DNA of 64,000 nucleotides from JAGOBP01 sp964550855 (lineage in GTDB: Bacteria > Chloroflexota > Anaerolineae > Fen-1058), in the NCBI GenBank assembly GCA_964550855.1, contig CAZKBQ010000001.1, positions 62,001-126,000 of the forward strand, given 5' to 3'. Of the stretch, positions 17,090 through 24,818 are shown piece by piece; the stretch's first letter is position 1; each line of letters opens with the position of its first letter. Both the position numbers and the translations under genes were made by a program. Below the pieces are notes generated by a model. That model ran no database searches. It saw nothing but the letters and a program-made list of their open reading frames with translations, and was not told the DNA's origin.

Positions 17090-17779
17090 ATGCCGGAAGA
17101 AACACCCAAGACGTTGAATCACTTCGCGTTAATGTCGTTCAAAGATGCGTACTGGTCACTGTCCACCGATGAGCGCGCGACCTTCCATCGCAACTGGTTG
17201 ACGGGCCTGCGCGCCGCCGCGCAGAAAGTGGACGTGTATCAAGTCTTTCCAGCCGAAGATCGCGCCGACATCCTGGTCTGGAGCGCGCTGCCCATGCTGG
17301 AAAAATGCGATACCGCCGCCTTCTTCGATCGCTTCGCGCGCGCCACCAATCCGTATCGAGGCTACTTGCAGATCAACACGGCGCTGTGGGGCTACACGCA
17401 TCCGTCGCAATACACCAAGACGCGCTCCACGCAGGAAATCGATCCGTTTGCCGAAGAGCGGAAACCCTACCTCGTTATGTATCCCTTCGTGAAAACGATC
17501 GATTGGTATTTGATGGGCCGCGAGGCGCGGCAGGGCATGATGAACGAACACATCCGCATCGGCAAGCAGTACGAGGACATCACGCAGCTGCTGTTGTATT
17601 CGTTCGGCGTGCAGGATCAGGAATTCATCGTGGTGTACGAAACCGACGATCTGGCGCGCTTCTCCGATCTGGTTTACGAACTGCGCAGCACCGATGCGCG
17701 CCGCTACACCGAGCGCGACACGCCGTTGCACACGGCGATTTATCATCCCGCCGAGGAAACATTGGCGCTATGGCGATAG
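17090..17779 (+). CDS. hemQ: Coproheme decarboxylase (chlorite-dismutase family)
   Basis: The 229-residue product belongs to the chlorite-dismutase-like family; its length and place in a heme operon identify it as HemQ/ChdC, which turns coproheme III into heme b in the coproporphyrin-dependent pathway. Family landmarks are WSALPMLEKCDTAAFF, the tyrosine-bearing YPFVKTIDWYL (the catalytic Tyr and propionate-contacting Lys region of HemQ), then EHIRIGKQY with the conserved His, and QLLLYSFGVQDQEFIVVYE. The start follows a GAGGAGAC ribosome-binding site by 6 nt. Confidence 0.93.
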   Translation: MPEETPKTLNHFALMSFKDAYWSLSTDERATFHRNWLTGLRAAAQKVDVYQVFPAEDRADILVWSALPMLEKCDTAAFFDRFARATNPYRGYLQINTALWGYTHPSQYTKTRSTQEIDPFAEERKPYLVMYPFVKTIDWYLMGREARQGMMNEHIRIGKQYEDITQLLLYSFGVQDQEFIVVYETDDLARFSDLVYELRSTDARRYTERDTPLHTAIYHPAEETLALWR

Positions 17780-17780
17780 C

Positions 17781-17897
17781 CTCACCCCCCAGCCCCCTCT
17801 CCTGAGTTGAAACAGCTCAACTCAGGAGAGGGGGAGCGGCCACTCCCATCTCCACGGAACAGCAGCATCGTTCGGAGGAGAGGGGGCGGGAGTAGGC
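17781..17897. repeat. Large palindromic repeat between hemQ and hemE
   Basis: An 18-bp perfect stem (17793-17810 with 17817-17834) of the form CCCCCTCTCC...GGAGAGGGGG and a 6-nt loop is followed by a second purine-rich GGAGGAGAGGGGGCGGGAG block. This family is widespread in Chloroflexi and cyanobacteria. It starts at the hemQ stop and nearly fills the gap to hemE, so the operon mRNA has a stable hairpin here. Confidence 0.75.
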
Positions 17898-17927
17898 TTA
17901 ACGAAGCCGTTCTTACCGGAATAACCT

Positions 17928-18971
17928 ATGAACTCCAATACTCGTTTCTTACAAGCGTGCCGCCGCGAAGACGTGGACTGCACTCCGGTCTGGTTCATGC
18001 GACAGGCCGGGCGCTACATGGCCGAATATCGCGCCATTCGCGCGAAGCACACACTGCTGGAGATTTGCCAACAGCCAGAACTGGCCGCCGAAGTGACGCT
18101 GCAACCGGTGCGCGCCCTGGGCGTGGATGCGGCGATTTTGTTTGCCGACATTCTTTTGCCGCTCGTGCCGATGGGCATCGATCTCGAATTTGCGAAGGGC
18201 GAAGGGCCAATCATCCACAACCCGATCCGATCACGCGCCGACGCCGAGGCGCTGCGCCCGGTTGAGCCGCGCGAATCGCTGGCGCATGTGCTGGAGGCGG
18301 TGAAGATTGTGCGGCGCGAACTCGACGGGCAGACGCCGCTGATCGGGTTTGCGGGCGCGCCGTTCACGCTGGCGAGTTACCTCATCGAAGGCGGCTCGTC
18401 GCGCAACTTCGCCCGCACCAAACAACTCATGTACAACGACGCGCGCACGTGGCATCTGCTCATGAGCAAACTCGGCTGCATGATCGCGGATTACCTGACC
18501 GCGCAAATTCAAGCGGGCGCACAGGCCGTGCAGTTGTTCGACAGTTGGGTCGGCGCGCTCAGTCCTGATGATTATCGAGAGTTCGTCTTGCCCCATTCGC
18601 GCTTCGTCATCGAGATGGTGCAGCGCGCCGGTGTGCCGATCATTCATTTCGGCGTCGATACGGCGACGTTGCTGCCGTTGATGAAAGAAGCGGGCGGCGA
18701 CGTGATCGGTCTCGATTGGCGCACGCCGCTCGATTGGGGTTGGAGCGTGCTGGGCGACGACGTGGCCGTGCAGGGCAACCTCGACCCGGTGGCGTTGTTT
18801 GCGCCGCGCAATGTGCTGGAAAACAAGGTCAAAACCATTCTCGATCAGGCCGCCCATCGACCCGGCCACATTTTCAATTTGGGGCACGGCATCTTGCAAG
18901 AGACGCCTGTCGAAAATGTAAAAGCCGTGGTTGAGATGGTGCATGAATTTTCAAAGCGAGCGAGCGTATGA
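17928..18971 (+). CDS. hemE: Uroporphyrinogen decarboxylase
   Basis: The 347-residue product decarboxylates the four acetates of uroporphyrinogen III to coproporphyrinogen III. The signature TPVWFMRQAGRYMAEYR, the ALGVDAAILFADILLP segment, GFAGAPFTLASYLIEGG, the VQLFDSWVGALS motif and the HFGVDTATLLP region are all intact. The stop overlaps the hemH start (ATGA). The ribosome-binding site is weak (GGAATAACC), which may reflect disturbance by the repeat just upstream. Confidence 0.97.
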   Translation: MNSNTRFLQACRREDVDCTPVWFMRQAGRYMAEYRAIRAKHTLLEICQQPELAAEVTLQPVRALGVDAAILFADILLPLVPMGIDLEFAKGEGPIIHNPIRSRADAEALRPVEPRESLAHVLEAVKIVRRELDGQTPLIGFAGAPFTLASYLIEGGSSRNFARTKQLMYNDARTWHLLMSKLGCMIADYLTAQIQAGAQAVQLFDSWVGALSPDDYREFVLPHSRFVIEMVQRAGVPIIHFGVDTATLLPLMKEAGGDVIGLDWRTPLDWGWSVLGDDVAVQGNLDPVALFAPRNVLENKVKTILDQAAHRPGHIFNLGHGILQETPVENVKAVVEMVHEFSKRASV

Positions 18972-19885
18972 GCATCGGCGTACTCATCATGGCCTACGGC
19001 GGGCCAGACAACATCGACGAGGTTGAACCGTATCTGCTGGACGTGCGCGGCTATCGCCCCACCGCGCCGGAGATCATTCACGAAGTCCGCGAGCGTTACA
19101 AACTCATTGGCGGACGTTCGCCTATTCTGGAACAGACGCAAGCGCAGGCTGACGGACTTCAAACCGCGTTGGACGCCGCTGGCCCGGAATTCAAGACGTT
19201 TGTGGGCATGCGACACTGGCATCCTTACATCAAAGATACGCTGGCGCACATGCAGGCCGCCGGCATCGAACGCGCGATCGGGCTGGCGATGGCGCCGCAG
19301 TATTCGCGCATGAGCATCGGCGCGTACTTTAAGAAGATCGAAGAAGCGCAGTCGCCGATCGAGATGGCGCGCATCGAGCGCTGGCATCTGCTGCCCGGCT
19401 ATCTCGAGGCGCTGACCGATCGGGTGAACGACGCACTGCTGAAATTTCCCGAAGACGCGCGCGCCGACGTCCCGATCATTTTTAGCGCCCACAGTTTGCC
19501 CGAACGCATTTTGAGTTGGAACGATCCATATCCTGACGAATTGCGGGCAACCGTTGAGGGCGTCATGCAGCGGCTTGGCCCGCAGCCGCACGAATTTGCG
19601 TTTCAGTCCGCGGCCATCTCCAGCGAACCGTGGCTCGGCCCCGATGTCGGCGCGGCGCTCGATCGGCTGGCGCGTGAAGGCCGCAAACACGCGCTCATCG
19701 CGCCGATCGGTTTCGTCGTCGAACACGTCGAGATTCTGTACGACATCGATGTGGTGTATCAGCAGCAGGCGAAAACGCTGGGACTGCACCTCGAACGCAT
19801 TGACATGCTGAACACTGCGCCCAGGTTGATGGCCGGTCTGGCCGGCCTGGTGCGCGAGACCGCGCAGCAGGCGGGTTGGCTATGA
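18968..19885 (+). CDS. hemH: Ferrochelatase (coproporphyrin ferrochelatase type by context)
   Basis: The 305-residue protein inserts Fe(II) into the porphyrin. LIMAYGGPDNIDEVEPYL, the metal-binding His in IFSAHSLPERI, AFQSAAISSEPWLGPDV and the late GFVVEHVEILYDID segment match HemH/CpfC. It is short and lacks a C-terminal membrane helix, as in soluble Gram-positive enzymes. With hemQ and hemY in the same operon the natural substrate is probably coproporphyrin III (CpfC). It overlaps hemE and hemY by 4 bp on each side. Confidence 0.95.
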   Translation: MSIGVLIMAYGGPDNIDEVEPYLLDVRGYRPTAPEIIHEVRERYKLIGGRSPILEQTQAQADGLQTALDAAGPEFKTFVGMRHWHPYIKDTLAHMQAAGIERAIGLAMAPQYSRMSIGAYFKKIEEAQSPIEMARIERWHLLPGYLEALTDRVNDALLKFPEDARADVPIIFSAHSLPERILSWNDPYPDELRATVEGVMQRLGPQPHEFAFQSAAISSEPWLGPDVGAALDRLAREGRKHALIAPIGFVVEHVEILYDIDVVYQQQAKTLGLHLERIDMLNTAPRLMAGLAGLVRETAQQAGWL

Positions 19886-21408
19886 AGCGCGTCATCGTCG
19901 TCGGCGGCGGCATTGCCGGGTTGAGCGCGGCTTATCGGTTGAAGCAGCGCGCACCCGATGTGGCGATCACGCTGATCGAAAGTGATGCGCGCCTCGGCGG
20001 CAAGATCATCACCGACCGGGTCGACGGCTTCGTGATCGAAGGCGGGCCGGACACGTTTCTGTCGTACAAGCCGCGCGGCCTTGGCTTGTGCCGCGAATTG
20101 GGTCTTGAAGATCGCTTGCACGGTACGAATGAAAAAATCCGGCGGACGTACGTGATGCGGCACGGCAAGTTGTATGATCTGCCGGAGGGCCTGACAGGCT
20201 TGATTCCGTCGCGGTTTGGGCCGATGATCAAGACAGGCTTGATTTCGCCGTTGGGCAAGCTGCGCATGGGGCTGGATTATTTCATTCCACCGAAGTCACC
20301 GAATGGCGATGAATCGCTGGCCCAATTTGTGGAGCGGCGGTTGGGCCGTGAATTGTACGATCGGATGATCGAGCCGTTGATGAGCGGCATCTATGCCGGC
20401 GACGGCGAACAGCTCAGCCTTGGCGCGACGTTTCCGCAGCTGCGGCAAACCGAACTGACGCACGGCAGTTTGGTCAAAGGAATGCTGGCGACAAAACGGC
20501 AGACACAGCGTAGAAGCGGCATCCCCATGCCGTCAGTCTCCACGAAGAAATGGCCCGCCTTCGTTACGCCGGAAACCGGTCTGGCTGAGATCGTCGAAGC
20601 GTTACAAACGCGGTTGGCGGATGTGGAGGTGCGCTTGCAGACGCGCGTGGTGCAGGTTACGGCGAATGAATTCGCCGCCTGGCAACGAAAACCGGCTGAA
20701 GCCGGTTCGCATGACATCACGGAACCTGTTTTAACAGGTTTGAGTTATCCGCCATCGAGTTCACTCGATGAGCAGGCGGCAGTATATCAGGTGGTGCTTG
20801 ACACCGGCGAAACGCTTGAGGCCGAGGCCGTGATCCTCGCCACGCCGGCCTATGCCACTGCGTATCTGGTCGTGGGACTCGATCCTGAAATGGCGCAAGC
20901 GTTGAAAGGCATCCCGTATGCTTCAACCGTGACGGTTTCGGTTGCCTATCCTTTGAAGGATATTCCGCGCCCGTTGAACGGCTACGGTTACATCATCCCG
21001 CGCGCCGAAGGTCGTTCAATCCTGGCGTGTACGTGGACTTCCACCAAGTTTCCACATCGCGCCCCGGACGGCTATGGCCTGATTCGCGCCTTCATCGGAC
21101 GTGCGGGCGACGACGAGGTCATCAAGCGATCGGATGAGGAACTGCTGACCATGGTGCGCGATGAATTGCGCGAAGTGCTGGGCATCACCGCGGCGCCGAT
21201 CGTTCAGCGCATCTTCCGCTGGCCCAAAGCCATGCCGCAGTACACGCTGGGCCATCTCGATCGGCTGGCCGTGATCGAGCAACGGCTGGCGCAGCATCCC
21301 GGTTTATTCGTCGCCGGCAACGCCTATCGCGGCATTGGTATTCCTGATTGCATTGCGTCGGGTGAACAGGCGGCAGATCAAGTTGTGACTTATCTTTCCA
21401 CAGTGTAA
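19882..21408 (+). CDS. hemY: Protoporphyrinogen/coproporphyrinogen oxidase HemY
   Basis: A 508-residue FAD enzyme. The ATG at 19882 overlaps the hemH stop and is preferred to one 6 bp upstream. Residues 3-30 hold the dinucleotide motif VVGGGIAGLSAAYRL; then GGKIITDRVDGFVIEGGPDTF, the ERRLGRELYDRMIEPLMSGIYAGD segment, and a C-terminal FVAGNAYRGIGIPDCI. In this operon it most likely oxidises coproporphyrinogen III to coproporphyrin III (CgoX role). Residues about 269-299 are encoded by an inserted triple-palindrome repeat (20686-20779), so the protein carries an extra surface segment in the middle of the substrate/FAD domains. Confidence 0.95.
   Translation: MKRVIVVGGGIAGLSAAYRLKQRAPDVAITLIESDARLGGKIITDRVDGFVIEGGPDTFLSYKPRGLGLCRELGLEDRLHGTNEKIRRTYVMRHGKLYDLPEGLTGLIPSRFGPMIKTGLISPLGKLRMGLDYFIPPKSPNGDESLAQFVERRLGRELYDRMIEPLMSGIYAGDGEQLSLGATFPQLRQTELTHGSLVKGMLATKRQTQRRSGIPMPSVSTKKWPAFVTPETGLAEIVEALQTRLADVEVRLQTRVVQVTANEFAAWQRKPAEAGSHDITEPVLTGLSYPPSSSLDEQAAVYQVVLDTGETLEAEAVILATPAYATAYLVVGLDPEMAQALKGIPYASTVTVSVAYPLKDIPRPLNGYGYIIPRAEGRSILACTWTSTKFPHRAPDGYGLIRAFIGRAGDDEVIKRSDEELLTMVRDELREVLGITAAPIVQRIFRWPKAMPQYTLGHLDRLAVIEQRLAQHPGLFVAGNAYRGIGIPDCIASGEQAADQVVTYLSTV
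20686..20779. repeat. Triple-hairpin dispersed repeat inserted in frame in hemY
   Basis: Three palindromes lie in a row: AACCGGCTGAAGCCGGTT (20690-20706, imperfect at the centre), AACCTGTTTTAACAGGTT (20723-20740, perfect 8-bp arms) and ATCGAGTTCACTCGAT (20754-20769), the last framed by CCGCC/GGCGG. The whole unit looks like a mobile palindromic repeat common in Chloroflexi. It adds about 31 codons without a stop. Confidence 0.75.
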
Positions 21409-21460
21409 TAGTGCGATAGTGCGATGGCACTCTCTGCCCGCCATCACACTATCGCACTAT
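21408..21460. repeat. Inverted repeat between hemY and hemL
   Basis: The 20-bp arm at 21408-21427 (ATAGTGCGATAGTGCGATGG) pairs with 21441-21460 with one mismatch across a 13-nt loop. The internal doubling of ATAGTGCG is typical of a dispersed element. It starts at the hemY stop codon. Confidence 0.65.
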
Positions 21461-21499
21461 CTCACCAACGCACTAAAACACTTTGGTTTTGGAGAACTC

Positions 21500-22789
21500 A
21501 TGGACATATCGAAGTCACGGCAACTTTTTGCCGAAGCCCAACAGTTACTGCCCGGCGGCGTCGATTCGCCGGTGCGGGCTTTTCGCGCGGTGGGCGGGCA
21601 GCCGCTGTTCATCGAGCGCGGCGAAGGCGCGTATCTGATCGACGTGGACGGCAATCGCTTCGTCGATTACGTGTTGTCGTGGGGGCCGTTGATTCTGGGT
21701 CACGCGCAGCCACGCGTTGTGAAAGCCATCAGTGAAGCGGCGTCGCGCGGCACGAGTTACGGTGCGCCCAGTCCGCTGGAAGTGGAACTGGCGAAGTTGG
21801 TGAGGCAGTTCATGCCCAACATCGAGCTGATCCGCTTCGTCAACTCCGGCACGGAAGCGACGATGACGGCGCTGCGTCTGGCCCGCGCGTTTACGAAGCG
21901 CAACAAGATCATCAAGTTCGAGGGGGGCTATCACGGTCACGCCGATATGCTGCTCGTGCAGGCCGGTTCGGGCGTGGCGACGCTCGGCCTGCCCGATAGT
22001 CCCGGTGTGCCCCCGGCGACCGTGGCTGACACGCTCGTCGCGCCGTTCAACGACAGCGAAGCGGTGCAGGCGTTGTTTAAGCAATTTCCCGACGAAATCG
22101 CGGCCGTCATCGTCGAGCCGGTGGCGGGCAACATGGGTGTGGTGCCGCCCAACTACGTCTTTCTGCAAGGGCTGCGCAATCTGTGTACGGCTTATGGCGC
22201 CGTGTTGATCTTCGACGAAGTGATGACGGGCTTCCGCGTGCATCCCGGCGGCGCGCAGGCGTTGTTCAACATCAGGCCCGATCTCACGACGCTGGGCAAG
22301 GTCATCGGGGGCGGACTGCCGGTCGGGGCGTATGGTGGCCGCAAAGACATCATGCAGTTGGTCGCACCCGCCGGCCCGATGTATCAGGCGGGCACGCTGT
22401 CGGGCAATCCGTTGGCGATGACGGCCGGCATCGAGACGTTGAAGGAATTGCAAAAGTCGTCGGCGTGGCATCAACTCGAATTGCGATCGGCCCAATTGGA
22501 GGACGGCCTGCGCGCCGCCGCCGAAGAGGCCGGAGTCGCCGCGACGTTCAATCGGGTGGGCACGATGTTCACCACGTTCTTCACCGATCAGCCCGTGACC
22601 AATTGGGCGTCGGCGAAAACGTGCGACACGCAAAAATACGGCGTCTTCTTCCGCGCGATGTTGGAGCGCGGCGTCTATCTGGCGCCCTCGCAATTTGAGG
22701 CGGGCTTCATGTCGCTGGCGCACGGCGAGGCGGAGATCAACGCGACGATTGAGGCTGCGCGCGCAGCCTTCAAAGCGGCCGCCGGTTGA
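21500..22789 (+). CDS. hemL: Glutamate-1-semialdehyde 2,1-aminomutase
   Basis: The 429-residue PLP enzyme converts glutamate-1-semialdehyde to 5-aminolevulinate. The ATG at 21500 is preceded by GGAG and begins the usual N-terminus (SRQLFAEAQQLLPGGVDSPVRAF); the longer open frame upstream runs through the inverted repeat and is not conserved. NSGTEATMTALRLARAFT, the GGYHGHAD motif, FDEVMTGFRV and the PLP Lys in TTLGKVIGGGLPVGAYGG are intact. It is the last gene of the heme operon and works directly after HemA. Confidence 0.97.
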   Translation: MDISKSRQLFAEAQQLLPGGVDSPVRAFRAVGGQPLFIERGEGAYLIDVDGNRFVDYVLSWGPLILGHAQPRVVKAISEAASRGTSYGAPSPLEVELAKLVRQFMPNIELIRFVNSGTEATMTALRLARAFTKRNKIIKFEGGYHGHADMLLVQAGSGVATLGLPDSPGVPPATVADTLVAPFNDSEAVQALFKQFPDEIAAVIVEPVAGNMGVVPPNYVFLQGLRNLCTAYGAVLIFDEVMTGFRVHPGGAQALFNIRPDLTTLGKVIGGGLPVGAYGGRKDIMQLVAPAGPMYQAGTLSGNPLAMTAGIETLKELQKSSAWHQLELRSAQLEDGLRAAAEEAGVAATFNRVGTMFTTFFTDQPVTNWASAKTCDTQKYGVFFRAMLERGVYLAPSQFEAGFMSLAHGEAEINATIEAARAAFKAAAG

Positions 22790-22832
22790 GGAGGCAGCCG
22801 GCCGCGCGCTGGATTCCTGAATCGAAATCTGT

Positions 22833-22838
22833 TACACT
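22833..22838 (+). promoter_or_regulatory. -10 box of a probable leaderless topA transcript
   Basis: TACACT ends 6 nt before the topA ATG, with no ribosome-binding site between. Transcription should start at or very near the ATG. The -35 region (TGGATT at 22810-22815, 17-bp spacer) is weak. Confidence 0.4.
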
Positions 22839-22844
22839 CGTCGT

Positions 22845-24818
22845 ATGCCGCCTGCCACACACAAGCTGGTCATCGTCGAGTCCCCGGCCAAAGCAAAAAC
22901 GATCGCGGCCACGCTGGGGGCGGGCTATACCGTCCGCGCCTCGTTGGGCCACGTGCGTGATCTGCCCGATGACGAATTGGGCATCGACCTCGAGCACAAC
23001 TTCAAGCCGACCTACCATCTGCTGCGCGCCAAAGCCAAAACGATCAAACAATTGCGGGAAGCGCTGGCCGGAGCGAGCGAACTCTATCTGGCCACAGATC
23101 CCGATCGGGAGGGCGAAGCGATCGCGTGGCATCTGCTGCAGGCGCTCAAACCGAAGATGCGCGTGCAGCGGGTCACTTTTCACGCCATCACCCCCACCGA
23201 CATTCAGGCGGCCTTCGCGCAGCCGCGCGGCATCGATATGCCATTGGTCAACGCCCAGCAGGCCCGCCGCGTACTCGATCGGCTGGTGGGCTACCAGGTG
23301 TCGCCGCTGCTGTGGAAGTCCACCGGCGGCAAGAGCGCGGGCCGCGTGCAAAGCGTGGCGCTGCGCCTCGTCGTCGAGCGCGAGCGCGACATCCGCAATT
23401 TTGTGCCGCGGGAATACTGGTCGATTCACGCCGACCTGGCCAAACCCACCGATCACACTCAACACTTTGTGGCGCGGCTTATTCAAGTCGGCGCGCAAAA
23501 GGTCGGCCTCGACCAGCCGATCCACCTGAAGACGAAAGACGACGCGGATCGCCTCATCGCCGATCTGGCCGGCGCGGTCTATCGCGTAACCGACGTGAAG
23601 ACCGAGCGCAAGACGCGCCGACCGTGGCCGCCGTTCACCACCAGCACGCTGCAGCAGGCCGCTTCGGCGCGGCTGCACCTCTCACCCGCGGACACCATGC
23701 GGATCGCTCAGGAGTTATACGAAGGCATCGACATCGGCGCGGGCCGGCCGGTCGGCCTGATCACCTACATGCGCACTGACTCCACGGCCGTCTCGCCCGA
23801 AGCGCAGGCGGCGGCGCGGCAGCTGATCCTCGACACGCTGGGCCAAGCCTATCTGCCCGCGTCCGCGCCGCACTACACCACCAAAGTGAAAAACGCTCAG
23901 GAGGCGCACGAAGCCATCCGGCCCACGGATGTGCGGCGCACGCCCGCGCATCTGCAGGCACACTTATCGCCGCGTCAGTTTCAGGTGTACGATCTGATCT
24001 GGCGGCGCTTCGTGGCGTCACAAATGTCGCCGGCCCTGTACGACGTCACGACCGTCCATATCACCGCGACGGTTGAAGGCCGGCCGCCGTGTCTCTTTCG
24101 CGCCGTCGGGCGCGAGCAGGTCTTCGACGGTTTCCTGCGCGTGTGGGAGGAGGCCGAACCGGCCGACGAAGATGACGAGCCGCAACACCTGCCGGCCTTG
24201 AGCGCGAATGAATTACTGGACCTGCTGGCGTTGATCCCGAAGCAGCACTTTACGCAGCCGCCCGGCCGTTACACCGAGTCGGCGTTGGTGAAGGCGCTGG
24301 AAGAGCGCGGCATCGGCCGGCCCAGCACGTATGCGGCCATTCTCAAAACGCTGAAGGATCGCGCTTACGTGACGCTGGAGAAGCGGACGCTGTTTCCGAC
24401 GGCGCTGGGCGAGGCAACGTGCGATGCGCTGATCGCCGCATTTCCCGACGTGATGGACTATGCCTTCACCGCGCAGGTGGAAGACTGGCTGGACGAGGTA
24501 TCGCGCGGCGAACGCGATTGGGTGCAGGCGCTGCGCGCCTTCTATGATCCGTTTGCGCTGGCGCTGCAGGCGGCTTCGGCCAAAATGCAGCCTTTTAAGG
24601 CCGCGATAACCGATCGGGGCACGGCGGAGATTTCCAAAACTTCGAACGCAAAATCTCGCGCACGTCGATCACGCGCAGTTAAAGCCCCCGCCCCGATCGA
24701 TCCTGCCGCGCCCGTCTGCCCCGCGTGTGGGTCAGTCATGGTGAAGCGTCGCGGGCCGCGCGGCGAGTTCTGGGGCTGCTCCACTTTTCCGAAGTGCCGT
24801 GGCACGCGGCCGATCTGA
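22845..24818 (+). CDS. topA: DNA topoisomerase I (type IA)
   Basis: A 657-residue type IA topoisomerase that relaxes negatively supercoiled DNA. The Toprim domain has LVIVESPAKAKTI and ATDPDREGEAIAWH; the active-site tyrosine is Tyr308 in ITYMRTDSTAVS, followed by QEAHEAIRPTDV. The C-terminus holds a single four-Cys zinc finger (CPACG...CSTFPKC), so it is shorter than E. coli TopA, which has several. It has no visible ribosome-binding site and may be leaderless. Its stop abuts the stop of the convergent SARP gene with no gap. Confidence 0.96.
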   Translation: MPPATHKLVIVESPAKAKTIAATLGAGYTVRASLGHVRDLPDDELGIDLEHNFKPTYHLLRAKAKTIKQLREALAGASELYLATDPDREGEAIAWHLLQALKPKMRVQRVTFHAITPTDIQAAFAQPRGIDMPLVNAQQARRVLDRLVGYQVSPLLWKSTGGKSAGRVQSVALRLVVERERDIRNFVPREYWSIHADLAKPTDHTQHFVARLIQVGAQKVGLDQPIHLKTKDDADRLIADLAGAVYRVTDVKTERKTRRPWPPFTTSTLQQAASARLHLSPADTMRIAQELYEGIDIGAGRPVGLITYMRTDSTAVSPEAQAAARQLILDTLGQAYLPASAPHYTTKVKNAQEAHEAIRPTDVRRTPAHLQAHLSPRQFQVYDLIWRRFVASQMSPALYDVTTVHITATVEGRPPCLFRAVGREQVFDGFLRVWEEAEPADEDDEPQHLPALSANELLDLLALIPKQHFTQPPGRYTESALVKALEERGIGRPSTYAAILKTLKDRAYVTLEKRTLFPTALGEATCDALIAAFPDVMDYAFTAQVEDWLDEVSRGERDWVQALRAFYDPFALALQAASAKMQPFKAAITDRGTAEISKTSNAKSRARRSRAVKAPAPIDPAAPVCPACGSVMVKRRGPRGEFWGCSTFPKCRGTRPI

